A DNA stretch of 64,000 nt. It comes from CAVVIH01 sp963748295 (GTDB lineage: Bacteria; Acidobacteriota; Vicinamibacteria; Vicinamibacterales; 2-12-FULL-66-21). Shown piece after piece: positions 37,034 to 47,091 of this stretch. The stretch is taken from contig CAVVIH010000005.1 in assembly GCA_963748295.1 (NCBI GenBank), positions 558,001 through 622,000 of the forward strand, read 5' to 3'. The notes beneath the pieces were generated by a model. It saw only the letters and a list, made by a program, of their open reading frames with translations, was not told the origin of the DNA and ran no database searches. The translations under genes and the position numbers were made by a program. Position 1 is the stretch's first letter. Every line of letters begins with the position of its first letter.

Positions 37034-39689
37034 CCCGCGAGCTGATGTTGCCGCTCGATCGCGCGGTCGCCGAGTCGGAAGTCGGCGGCAAGGCGTCCAG
37101 GCTCGCGCGGCTGCGGCAGGACGGCCATCGTGTGCCCGCGGGGTTCGTCCTCACCAGCGAGGCATTCGAACAGTTCCTCTCCTATTCGGACCTGCAGCAG
37201 GCCATCCGGGCGGCGAGTTCGAAGCTGGATGTGCGAAGCGCGCTCGGAGTGCGGTGCGCGGCGGAGACCATCGCGGCGCTGGTTCGAAGCGCGCCGATCC
37301 CGGACGCCATCGACACACGGCTCGAGGAAGCATGGCTGACGCTCGGCGGTCCGCTGATCGTGCGCAGCTCCGCAATCGGCGAAGACTCGGCGAGCGCGTC
37401 GTTTGCCGGTCAGCTCGATTCGATTCCGGGTGTGGTCAGCCTGGGGCTGCTGCGTCGGGCGCTGCTGGACGTGTGGGCGTCACGCTGGTCGGCCCGCGTG
37501 CTCGCCTACGAGCTTGCACGCGGCGTCTCGCTCGAGGGCATGGGCGTCATCGTCCAGCGGCAGATCGAGTCGCGGATTTCCGGCGTTCTCTTCACCCGTC
37601 TATCCGAGGCAAGTCCTCACATGCTGCTCGAGTACTGCCAGGGACACGGCGACAGGCTGGTGGCAGGACAGCGAAAATCCGGGTCGCGTCACCGTGTCGC
37701 GCTCCGATTTTCGATGGACGCTCGAAGCACGCCCGGACAGCGGCGGCAGCGGACGAACGGCTGTTGCTCAACGACGCCACGATCGCCGGACTGGCCGGGC
37801 AGGCGCTTCGAATAGAGCGATCGTTCGGCGGTCCGCAGGATATCGAATGGACCATCGACGGAGACGGAACCCTCTGGCTCGTCCAGGCCCGGCCAATCAC
37901 TGCGCCTGCGCCCCACGCGCGGCCGCTGGACGACGCTGCTGCCATCCACTGGTCGAACGCGAACGTCAGCGAGAACTTTCCGGAGCCGATCACGCCCCTG
38001 CTCTACTCGATCGCGCAGCGAGGGCTACTACCACTACTTCAGAAACCTCGGGCGATCGTTCGGCATCTCGTCAACGCGGCTCCGGCGGATGGAACAACCG
38101 CTGCGGCACATCATCGGCGTGCACGGCGCACGCATGTACTACAACCTCACGAGTATTCATGGCGTGCTGCGCTCGGCGCCGTTCGGCGAGCTGCTCACCT
38201 CGTCGTTCAACTTGTTCGTCGGCGCCGATCGAACCGACACGCCCGCGGCGACGCGACGAATCGGTTGGCGAACGATTGGAGAGGCCGTCGAGGTCCTGAC
38301 GGTTGCGCTCAAGACCACCTGGCAGTATTTGTTCGTCTCGCGCCGCGTGCACAGGTTCGAACGTCGGCGTCGATGCCTTCGCGCACCGGACACATCCTGA
38401 CGAGCTCTCCACCAGACCGGCGCAGGCGCTGCTCGGCGACTTCAGGGGATTCCTCGAGATTCGAAACAATCGCTGGAACGACGCCGCGCTCGCCGACGCG
38501 GCCGCGATGGTGTCGTACGGCCTCCTGCAGCGGCTGCTGGCAAGTGCCGCGCCGGACGCGGATCAGCCGTCGCTTCATAACAATCTGCTGAAAGCGCTTC
38601 CCGGGCTCGTCAGCAGCCAGCCGGCGATCGAGCTGTGGAAGTTGTCCCGGCCGGTGAAATCCCACCCGAGACTGCGGGCGCTGTTCTCGAGCACGCCTCC
38701 GGCGGACGTGCTTGCCGCAATCGATGCGGACGAGGAGCTGATCGAGTTCAGAACGAGCTTCAGGCGGTACGTCGAGGACTGGGGATTCCGGTGCTCGGGC
38801 GAGCTGATGCTCACCACGCCCAGCTTTCAGGAGCGGCCCGCGGAGCTGATTGGCCTGATTGCCGCGTATGCCGCGATCGACCACGAGTCGCCGATCGCGC
38901 TGCTCGAGCGGCAGGCAGCCGAACGCATCGCGGAAACGCGCCGCGTGCGGCGGCTGCTGCGAGGCCGCCCGTTCATGCGCCTCGCGCTGTCAGTCGTGCT
39001 GCGCTGGACGCAGAAAGCGATTCTCCTGCGCGAGCGGGCGAGGTTGAAGCAGGCACTCCTCTATAGCAGGCTGCGTCGAATCGCGCTGGCCATCGGCGAA
39101 CGAGCTGGCAACAGCCGGAACGTTCGAACAGCCCGACGACGTGTTTTTCCTAACGGCCGGCGAGCTCGACGAGCTGCTCTCGGGCAGCGCGATGTTTCCT
39201 CATGCCGTGCGGCCGCTAATCGCGGTGCGGCGCGACGCTCATCGGCAGCTGAGCGTGACGGCGCCGCCCGACACGTTGACGCTCGCGGCGGGTGAGTACT
39301 TCCTGCCAATCGCTCGTGACGCCGGCGCCCAGCGCCGAGCGCCCAGCGCCGACGTGCCGGAGCACGCACGCTCCGCGGCGTGGGCGCGTGCGGCGGCGCC
39401 ACGACCGCGCCGCGCCGCGGTGCTCGAAGGCGTATCGGATTCGCCAAGACTGTCGCCCGGCGATGTACTCGTCACGCGGCAGACGGATCCGGGGTGGGCG
39501 CCCCTGTTTCCGCTCATCTCGGCGCTGGTGATCGAACGCGGCGGCATGCTGTCGCACGGCGCGATCATCGCGCGCGAGTTCGGCATTCCGTCGGTCGTCG
39601 GCGTGAAGGATGCGACGACGCTGATCGCCCACGGCAGCCAGGTTCATGTCAACGGCGACCGCGGAACGGTCAGCCTGGTGGAGGCCTGA
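37030..39689 (+). pseudogene. Rifampin-phosphotransferase-like dikinase (PPDK_N + swivelling His domain), at least four frame breaks
   Basis: Starts ATGA-overlapped with CarS. N-terminal ATP-grasp domain: EVGGKASRLARL, VRSSAIGEDSASASFAGQ, then further on DIEWTIDGDGTLWLVQARPI. The middle (about 38050-39100) is helical and should bind the acceptor. The C-terminal swivel domain has GGMLSHGAIIAREFGIPSV with the phospho-His. There is no PEP-binding barrel. Order and length (about 886 codons) match rifampin phosphotransferase-type dikinases, which use ATP through a His intermediate to phosphorylate a hydroxyl. Frames change near 37690, 38040, 38350 and 39125. The 39325-39352 heptamer array also lies in it. 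All parts keep family-like sequence, so consensus errors are likely. In this operon the acceptor is probably a lipid alcohol. Confidence 0.78.
39325..39352. repeat. GCGCCSA heptamer array inside the dikinase gene
   Basis: Exactly four 7-mers, GCGCCCA GCGCCGA GCGCCCA GCGCCGA. The translation here (GAQRRAPSADV) looks unlike the family, so the array may be an insertion between the acceptor and His domains. Confidence 0.75.
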
Positions 39690-39690
39690 C

Positions 39691-40255
39691 GTGCTCGCCT
39701 GGCTGCGCGAACGCCTTCCCGTCCGCAGATTCGGCCCCATCGCCGTCGCCATCGCGTGCCCGCCGCAGCTCGTGGCGTTTCGAGGTGCTGGCGCGTTTGC
39801 CGTCGACGTGGCGATAGCGTGGCTGCTGCTGGCCCAATTCCGGTTGTGGGACGACCTCGTCGATCGCGAACGCGATCGCGAACGGCACCCGCATCGCGTG
39901 CTCGCGCCGCACAAGCCGCGTCAAAGCATATGTCCTCCTCTGCGTCGCACTCGCGATCGGCAACGCGCTGGTCCTGGGCTCTCGAGAAGGAGCGCGGCTG
40001 GCGCTCTCGCTCTTCGTCGCTTTGACCGTACTGCTCGGCGCCGCATACACCAGGCCATATCGGACGCCCGCAACCGATCTCATCCGGCTGGCCAAGTACC
40101 CGGTGTTCGTGCTGCTGATTGCGGCCGGCCATCCCGAGGGCTACGGCGCCGCGGCCTACGCAGCCGCCATCGCCGCGTTCGTGGTCGCGGTCGCATACGA
40201 GGTGTGGCACGACGCCGACACACCGCTGCGCGTCAGCGTTCGGAGGTCGTCATGA
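39691..40255 (+). CDS. Short UbiA-like prenyltransferase (one frame break)
   Basis: GTG at 39691, one base after the dikinase stop. The first part has a membrane helix and RLWDDLVDRERDRERHPHRV, the Asp-rich Mg/prenyl-diphosphate motif of UbiA enzymes. The frame breaks near 39920, after which KAYVLLCVALAIGNALVLG, LALSLFVALTVLLGAAYTRP and YPVFVLLIAAG continue as membrane helices. Joined it is about 188 aa, short for UbiA (usually 270-300), so only half of the usual nine helices may be present. It ends in an ATGA overlap with the methyltransferase. It could attach an isoprenoid to a polar acceptor, as DGGGP synthase does in archaea, or be a degenerate homologue. Confidence 0.7.
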
Positions 40256-41217
40256 CAACGATGGCGCTCGATACGTCACTCGCGTCGCTCGAGCCGGTCA
40301 GCTGCTATCTGTGCGGCTCGCGCGATGACGAGCCGCTGCTCGACGCGGAAGACGACCTGACCGGCAAGCCAGGCCGCTTCCGGTTCGTGCGATGCCGGCG
40401 CTGCGGCCTCGCCTACCAGAACCCGCGCGTGCCGCTGGCGCAGATCGGCGCCTATTACGACGACGCCTACATCGCGCACCGGCGCTCGCGGCCGTGGGGC
40501 CTGCTGACGCCGCTGTTCGAGCGCGCGATGACGAAGCTGGACGCCGAGAAGGATCGGCTCGTGTCGCGCTACGTCGCTCTGACCGGGCAGAGCGCCGTCC
40601 TCGACGTGGGCTGTGCGACCGGGACATTCCTCCAGCGTTTGCGATCGCGTTACGGCGTGTCAGCCGCGGGCGTGGACTTCAAGGATCTGTCGGACGCGCC
40701 GTCGCTCGACGGCGTCGAGTTCCACTGCAGCCTGTTCTACGAGGCGCCTCTGGACGAGTGCCGGTTCGACCTGGTGACGATGTGGCACTTCCTCGAGCAC
40801 GACTACGACCCGGTTCGCAGCCTTCAGGCCGCGCGGCGCGTGATGAAGCCGGGCGGCACGTTGATCGTCGAGGTGCCCCGGCTCGACTCGCGCACGTTCC
40901 GGTGGTTCCGCAACCGCTGGCCCGGCCTGCAGGCGCCGCAGCACACGGTGCTGCTCGATCGCGATCGCCTGCTGCGGTTCGTCAGTGAGGCAGGCTTCGA
41001 GACGGTCGATTACCTGCCCTATGGCGCCTTCCCGGCCTACTTCTATCTGTTCACCGGCGTCGCGTTCACGCTGCTCGGGGGCCGCGGCCTCAACCTGCGG
41101 CGCGCCATCCTCCCCTACTTCGCCGGGCAGGTGCTTGTTTCGCCGCTGCTGCTGTTCGAGCGGCGGCTCAACCTCGCCATGCAGACGGTGGTCTGCCGGA
41201 AGAGAGCGACCGAATGA
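40252..41217 (+). CDS. SAM-dependent methyltransferase with N-terminal zinc-finger-like motif
   Basis: 321 aa starting in an ATGA overlap. Residues about 18-55 have CYLCGSRD and FVRCRRCGLAYQNPR, a four-Cys zinc-ribbon-like start found in type 11/12 methyltransferases of surface-glycan and lipid clusters. The SAM site is AVLDVGCATGTFL, then GVDFKDL, FDLVTMWHFLEHDYDP and MKPGGTLIVEVP. The C-terminal 80 residues include a hydrophobic segment (FPAYFYLFTGVAFTLLG) that may touch membrane. Its stop overlaps the next ATG by 4 nt. It likely methylates the lipid product or its head group; the target atom is unknown. Confidence 0.88.
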   Translation: MTTMALDTSLASLEPVSCYLCGSRDDEPLLDAEDDLTGKPGRFRFVRCRRCGLAYQNPRVPLAQIGAYYDDAYIAHRRSRPWGLLTPLFERAMTKLDAEKDRLVSRYVALTGQSAVLDVGCATGTFLQRLRSRYGVSAAGVDFKDLSDAPSLDGVEFHCSLFYEAPLDECRFDLVTMWHFLEHDYDPVRSLQAARRVMKPGGTLIVEVPRLDSRTFRWFRNRWPGLQAPQHTVLLDRDRLLRFVSEAGFETVDYLPYGAFPAYFYLFTGVAFTLLGGRGLNLRRAILPYFAGQVLVSPLLLFERRLNLAMQTVVCRKRATE

Positions 41218-43791
41218 AGCAAGATTCGACACGCCTACGCGGGAGTTGTCGCGCGCGCCATCATCAGCGGGCTGCTGGTGTCCGTGGTCTCGCTGCTGCT
41301 CATCCCGATCGGCATCGTCACGCTGTTCCGCGCGCGGCGTCTGTATTCGCGCATCGCCAGCTGGACATGCCGATGCGTGCTGCGCATTTACGGCGTCAGG
41401 GTGCGCGTGGTCGCTGCGGACAGCGGCGAGCTCTTTTCGACGCGCCAGGTCGTCTACATCTCGAATCACACGTCGACGCTCGATCTGTTCGTCCTCGTCG
41501 CGCTGCGGCTGCCAAACTGCAGGTTCTTCCTCTCCGGCTTCCTGCGCAAGTTCGTCCCGCTCGGGATCATCAGCTGGATGATGGGGACGTTCTTCACGGT
41601 GCCGCAGGACCGTCCCGCTGAGCGCGTCCGCATCTTTCAGCGGGCCGATCGCACGCTCAGACGGACCGGCGAGTCCGTGTATCTCAGTCCCGAGGGCGGC
41701 CGGATCACGACCGGCGAAATTGGCCATTTCAACCGCGGCGCGTTCCACCTGGCGACGTCGCTCCGGGTTCCGATCGTGCCGTTCTACATCCAGATTCCCC
41801 GCGGCTGCGATCCAGGCCTCGGCTACGACGCACGGCCGGGCTTCGTCACGGTTCACGGAATGCCGGCGATCGATACGAGCGGCTGGACCCTCGATCAGGT
41901 CGATCGGAATCGCGATCGGGTCAGGGACGTATTCGTTGAGATGCATCAGCGTGGACGCTGGGCGTTCGGGGGCGCTGGGGCGCATTCGGCGCTCCAGGAA
42001 ACGACGGTCAGGAACTTCAACATGAAGTTGCATAGCCTCTCGGAGATCATCGAGCAGCGCGCGTCGGCGACCCCGGACGCGCGGGCCTATACGTTTCTCG
42101 AGGACGGCGAACGCGACGGCGGCGCGTTGACGTGGGCCGACGTTGCGGTTCGCAGCCGGAACCTTGCCGCCGCGATCGCCCAATCGGCTCGCCCCTGCTC
42201 GCGGGTGCTGCTCCTCTTTCCGCCCGGGCTGGAGTTTGCGCCGGCGTTCTTCGGAAGCCTGCGTGCACGCACGATTGCGGTGCTCGCTTATCCGCCCGCG
42301 GGCAGCAGAGCCGATCGTGTGATCGCGCGGCTTCGCGGGGTCGCGGCCGACGCTCGGTTCTCGCTGGTTGTCGCGCCCGGCAGCGTCTTCACCAGGCGTG
42401 AGATGGTCGCAGCGCTCGTTCCGGAGCTCGCGGGTGTGCCCTGGCTGAACAGCGATGACGCCACCGCGTCGAGCGCGCGAATCGATCGCGACACGCCCGA
42501 CGAGGCTGACGTCGCGTTTCTTCAATACACCTCGGGCTCGACCTCGAAGCCGCGCGGCGTGATGGTCACGCACGGCAACCTGCTGCACAACCTCGCCGCG
42601 AGCGCGCGACTCGCGACTCATGACCCCGGCTCGATTGCGGTCACCTGGCTGCCGGTGAACCACGACATGGGCCTGATCGACGGCATCCTGCAGCCCGCCT
42701 TCAGCGGATTCCCCGCGTGGATCATGTCGCCGGCGGCATTTCTCCAGCGCCCCGCGCGCTGGCTGCAGGCGATCTCGCGTCTGCGGGCCACCCACAGCGG
42801 CGGCCCCGATTTCGCGTATGGCCTCTGCGCCGCGCGCGTCAGCGCGAGCGACCGCGCCGCGCTCGATCTGAGCACGTGGCGGATCGCCTACAACGGCTCC
42901 GAACCGGTTCGCTACGCGACGATGGAGCAGTTCCAGCGGGCGTTCGGGGAATGCGGGTTCCGATGGGAAGCGTTCCGTCCGGCGTACGGCCTGGCGGAGT
43001 CGACCCTGCTCGTGACGAGCAGCGGTGCGAACGAAGAACCGCATGTGCTTCACGCGGACGTCGATGCGCTGCGATCCGGAAACGCCGAACCGGCGGGTGC
43101 AGCCCGTCAGAGCATCCCGCTCGTGTCGTGCGGCAGCGCCACCAGCGGAACGGACGTGGCGATCGTGGATCCGGTGCGCCTGACGCGATGCTCCCCGGGC
43201 CGTGTCGGTGAGATCTGGGTGCACGGCGCCAGCGTAGCCGCCGGCTACTGGCAGTCCGAAGACCTGTCGATCGCGACATTCGGCGGGCAGATTGCCGATG
43301 GTGACGGACGTCGCTTTCTCCGAACCGGCGACCTCGGTTTTCTGCGCGGAGGTCATCTGTTCGTTACCGGCCGCATCAAGGATCTGCTGATCGTACGCGG
43401 CGTCAAGCATTACCCGCAGGACGTCGAGCACACGGTGGAACGCGCGCACACATCCATCCGGCCGCACAGCACCGCTGCGTTCAACCATCAGCCCAACGGC
43501 CAGCCTTCAATCGCCATCGTCGCGGAGATCGCCAGGCATAGCGAGAAGGGAACGTGGGCGCAGTCGGAGCTGTCTGCCATCTGCGCCGCCGTCGCGCAGG
43601 CGGTCTGCGCCGCTCATGGATTCCTGCCCGGCACGATCGCGCTCGTCGAGGCCGGCGCCGTGCCTCGAACGACGAGCGGCAAGACGGAGCGATATCGATG
43701 TCCCGCGCTGCTCGACGATGCCGCGGTGCTGCTCTACATGTGGACGCCGGGATCGGCCTTCGACGGCGCGCGCCGGCGGGCGGCCTCATGA
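41214..43791 (+). CDS. Fusion of PlsC-type acyltransferase and fatty acyl-AMP ligase (frame break near N-terminus)
   Basis: The ATGA start at 41214 is out of frame with the rest; a one-base shift between 41217 and 41230 joins it to HAYAGVVARAIISGLLVSVV. Residues to about 265 are a 1-acylglycerol-phosphate acyltransferase: a membrane helix, NHTSTLD (HxxxxD) and LSPEGGRITTG. After a 25-residue linker, the ATG-containing FNMKLHSLSEIIEQRA begins a FAAL domain: YTSGSTSKPRGVMVTH (P-loop), LPVNHDMGLIDG, YGLAEST, RTGDLGFL and GRIKDLLIVRGVKHYPQDVE. The FAAL would adenylate a fatty acid and load the ACP encoded next. A single open frame joins both domains. A lost stop cannot be excluded, since the FAAL part has its own plausible ATG at 42022. 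Confidence 0.85.
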
Positions 43792-46459
43792 CCCGCACCA
43801 CTCTCGAGGCGCAGATCGCCAGCATGGCCGCGCAACTCTCCGGCTCGCCGCCCGATCGCCTGGATCCGGCGATGCCGTTTGCGCTCCTCGGACTGGACTC
43901 GCTGGCGACGGTGGAGCTGGCAGGCTCGATCGAGCAGGTCAGCGGCGTCGATCTACCGCCGGAAGTCGTCGCCGACTGCGGCAGCCCGCGGGCGCTCGCC
44001 GCCTGGCTGCGACAGCAGCACGCGACTCAACAGACATCGCCAGATCCTTACGAACAGATGTTCAGCGATGCGCGAAGACCGTGCCACGTGCTACGTGCGA
44101 CGTGCGACGTGCGACGTGCGACGTGCCACGTGCACGTGCGACGTGCAAGGAGGGCTGCGGAGCGCGCACTCGATCCTGCTGACGGGGGCGACGGGGTTCC
44201 TCGGACGATGGATCGGTCGCGAGATTCTCGACACATCAGAGGCCACGCTGGTCTGCCTCGTGCGGGGCGGGCGTGAGCGCCTCGAACGATCGATTGCGCA
44301 CGGCTGGTGTGGACGCGGCCGTCATGAGGCGACGCGTCCGGGCCATCGAAGGGGATCTCACGCTGCCCCGTCTCGGGCTCACCCGTGATGAGTTCGCCAG
44401 GCTGGGCGGCGAGGTGGATGCGATCTGCCACGCCGCCGCCTCGGTCAACTGGATCCACTGGTACTCCGCCTTGCGTGCAGCAAACGTGATCGGTACGGGA
44501 GAGCTGCTGCGACTTGCGACCGAGGCGAATGCGCACTTTCACTTCGTGTCGAGCCTCTCGGCGTGCTACTCGACGGCCGCGCCAGCCGAAGTCGACGAAC
44601 GTTACGAAGCGCTCCCCGATCTTCGCGGTCTCCACCTGGGCTACGCGCAAACCAAGGCGGTCGCCGAAGCGCTGGTAAGCACTGCCGCTCGACACGGGTT
44701 GCCTGCAACCATCTACAGGCCGGCCCTCATCGGCGGCCACAGCCGCGAGTCCGATTTCAACGCGGACGATCTGTTGTCGCTCCTGATTCGCGGCTGCGTG
44801 CAAATGGGCGCGGCGCCGGATCTCGACTGGACCCTCGACGTGCTGCCCGTCGACGTGGCCGCTCGACACATCGTGCAGCTTTCGACTGGCGCCGGCACCT
44901 ACCACCTGAAGCATCCGAGGCCGCGCCACTGGCGCGAGTGCGTGCTGTGGATGCGGCTGTATGGCTATCCGCTCACGCTCATGCCGTTCGCCGCGTGGAT
45001 GCGCCAGCTCGAACACGACGCGGAAGCCATGGCTGCGCGTGGTGAACGGCATCCGCTCGCGCCGCTCCGGCGGTTCTTCTCCGATCGGCCGGAGGGCGGC
45101 GGCGGCCTCACGCGTCCGCAGCTCTATGAAGACGTCCGCAGAACGCGCGCGCGCGCCGAACACACCGAACGCTGCCTCGGAGTGAGCGTCCGCGAATGTC
45201 CGGAGCTCGACGGATCACTCCTGGAGCACTACTTCCACGTGATGCGATCGCGCGGACAACTGCCGCCGCCCTCGGCGCCGCTCGGCAGGCGCGCCGGGCC
45301 ACGCCGCCCGGTATCAGCGGATCACGAACAGCTTCTGTCAACGCTCGTCGAGCCGACGCTTGGATCCCTCAGGAGTTCGACGCTCCTCACCCGCGGCTCT
45401 TCACAGAGCATCGTGAGCGATCTGATCGCGTGGCAGTCGAGCCGGCCGACTGGCCTCTTCGGCTATCGCCTGGAGACGATCGGCGGTCCGCACGACGTGA
45501 TTCTCAAGATCAAGGCACGCGGTTGCGAAGTGACGGGCGTGGGCGAAGCTGTCGCGCGCCTGTGTGGGGAGGAGCTGGGCAATGCGTATGCGCGCTGGCG
45601 CGATCGCGTCGGCTTCGCGGCGTCGCACCTGCGCGAGATCGCCGTCTATCGACAGACCGATCCACGAGTGGTGAACCACGTGCCCCGTGTGCTCGGCTCA
45701 ATCGCCGACGACGAGCGGGAAATCTGGGCGGTGGCTCTGGAGCGCATCGCCGACGCTTCACATCTGGACTCGGTGCCTGACAGTGCATGGACCGATGCGG
45801 ACATCGCCGTAACGATCGATGGGCTCGCGAGGCTACAGTCGGTCTGGTACGGACGCGAACGCGAGCTGCGCGGCCTGCCGTGGATCGGATTCGAGCGCAC
45901 CGCCGCGTCGATGGCGGACATGGCCGACCTGTGGAACGCGCTCGCAACGCATGCCAGATCCCCCTTCTGCGCGTGGGCCGATCCGTCGATCTCGTCCATC
46001 CACCGCCGGCTGATCGGCGAAGCGGGCCGGTGGTGGCGCGCGCTCGAGGCATCGCCGCGGACCCTGATTCACAACGACTTCAATCCGCGAAACATCTGTC
46101 TGCGGCGCAACGGATCAGGCAGAGTGTTATGCGCGTACGACTGGGAGCTGGCGACCCTCGGCGCTCCGCAGCGCGATCTGGCGGAGTTCCTCTGCTTCGT
46201 CCTGCCGGAGGACGTCAGCAAGGCCGCAGTGGATGGCTGGATCGATATGCACAAGCGCACCCTCGAGCGCGAAACCGGCACGACGATCGATGGCGGCGCC
46301 TGGATTGAGGGCTTCCGTTCCAGCTTGTACGACGTGCTCGTCGATCGCCTGTCGATGTATGCCTTGATCCATCGGATCCGCCGGCAGTCGTTTCTGCCCC
46401 GTGTGGTGCGAACGTGGCGACGGCTCTACGGCTTCTTCCCACTGGTTGACGACGCATGA
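43788..46459 (+). CDS. ACP - thioester reductase - APH kinase fusion (two frame breaks)
   Basis: ATG at 43788 overlaps the FAAL stop. Residues 1-85 are an acyl carrier protein with the phosphopantetheine Ser in GLDSLATVELAG. A GTGCGAC heptamer array (44081-44149) then shifts the frame, and SILLTGATGFLGRWIGREIL begins a NAD(P)-binding thioester reductase. A second shift near 44290 leads to AICHAAASVNWIH, HFVSSLSACYS and GYAQTKAVAEALV with the Tyr-x-x-x-Lys pair. From about 45400 a phosphotransferase of the APH/choline-kinase fold follows: LIHNDFNPRNICLR (catalytic Asp, Asn) and CAYDWELATLGAPQRDLAEF. Joined, about 890 aa. The order implies acyl loading, reductive release to an aldehyde or alcohol, and phosphorylation. 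I know no characterised protein with exactly this order. If the array is a true gene boundary, the ACP could be a separate 160-aa product. Confidence 0.8.
44081..44149. repeat. GTGCGAC heptamer array inside the ACP-reductase gene
   Basis: Units GTGCCAC, GTGCTAC, four GTGCGAC, GTGCCAC, a 6-mer GTGCAC, GTGCGAC and GTGCAAG. A 7-bp period is not divisible by three, so gain or loss of a unit would shift the frame between the ACP and reductase domains. Confidence 0.8.
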
Positions 46460-47055
46460 AGCCCTCATCCCCGATTCACGTCTCCAACGCGCTGACGTAT
46501 GGATCGCTGATGTGCGGCATCGCGGCGGTGCCGGCCGCGCTGCAGGCCAACCCTGCCGGCTGCGGTGCGCTGCTCGCGCTCGCGGTCGTACTCGACACGT
46601 TCGACGGCCGCTTCGCGCGTCTCGTCAGGCGCTGGCTCGGACAGGATCAACACCCTCGCGTTGGCGCCGAGCTCGACAGCCTCGTCGATGCAATCACGTT
46701 CGGGATCGTGCCGATCGCATGCGCCACCGCGCTATTCGATGCGGCCGGCCTGATCTGGTGGGGAGCGGCGTTCGTCTACGTGGCGAGCGCCGTCACGCGG
46801 CTCGGCAACTACAACGTCACGGCGGCATCGGTCGGCGCCAGCCACTTCGTCGGCGTGCCGACGCCCGTGGCTGCGCTGCTCTGGTCGTCGCTGTTCCTGT
46901 TCAAACCGGACGAAGCCGCGCTGATAGTCATGGCGCTCGGCTTGGCGGTGGCGATGAACGCTCCCGTACGCATCGCGCGTCCGGCATCGGCGGGCCTGGC
47001 GCTGTTCATCGCCTGGCCTGTTGCGCTGATCGTGGCGCATGCCAGCCGCTGGTAG
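46456..47055 (+). CDS. CDP-alcohol phosphatidyltransferase family protein
   Basis: 199 aa, ATGA-overlapped with the kinase fusion; last gene of the lipid operon. The family motif is present as DTFDGRFAR followed by GAELDSLVD, that is DGxxAR...GxxxDxxxD. An insertion (RRWLGQDQHPRV) lengthens the usual spacing. About five to six membrane helices are seen. The layout is closest to PssA/archaetidylserine synthase-like members, which displace CMP from a CDP-lipid with an alcohol. It would use the CDP-lipid made by the CarS-like enzyme encoded seven genes upstream. The head group cannot be read from sequence. Confidence 0.88.
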   Translation: MKPSSPIHVSNALTYGSLMCGIAAVPAALQANPAGCGALLALAVVLDTFDGRFARLVRRWLGQDQHPRVGAELDSLVDAITFGIVPIACATALFDAAGLIWWGAAFVYVASAVTRLGNYNVTAASVGASHFVGVPTPVAALLWSSLFLFKPDEAALIVMALGLAVAMNAPVRIARPASAGLALFIAWPVALIVAHASRW

Positions 47056-47061
47056 TTTCGC

Positions 47062-47087
47062 TTTGGGATTTGGGATTTGGGATTTGG
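47062..47087. repeat. GGGATTT heptamer array
   Basis: Three perfect TTTGGGA units plus TTTGG, just after the stop of the lipid operon and before the convergent DUF1569 gene. It is the same family as at 18957 and 24767. Confidence 0.8.
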
Positions 47088-47091
47088 ACGC

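Noticed and set aside
37030..39689. Calling the gene PEP synthase
   Set aside because: No PEP-binding barrel follows the His domain; the order ATP-grasp, acceptor region, His domain fits rifampin-phosphotransferase-type enzymes better.
40660..43488. Very long antisense open frame opposite the methyltransferase and FAAL genes
   Set aside because: Composition is Arg/Ala/Asp-rich shadow translation with no motif, while the plus strand has complete family motifs.
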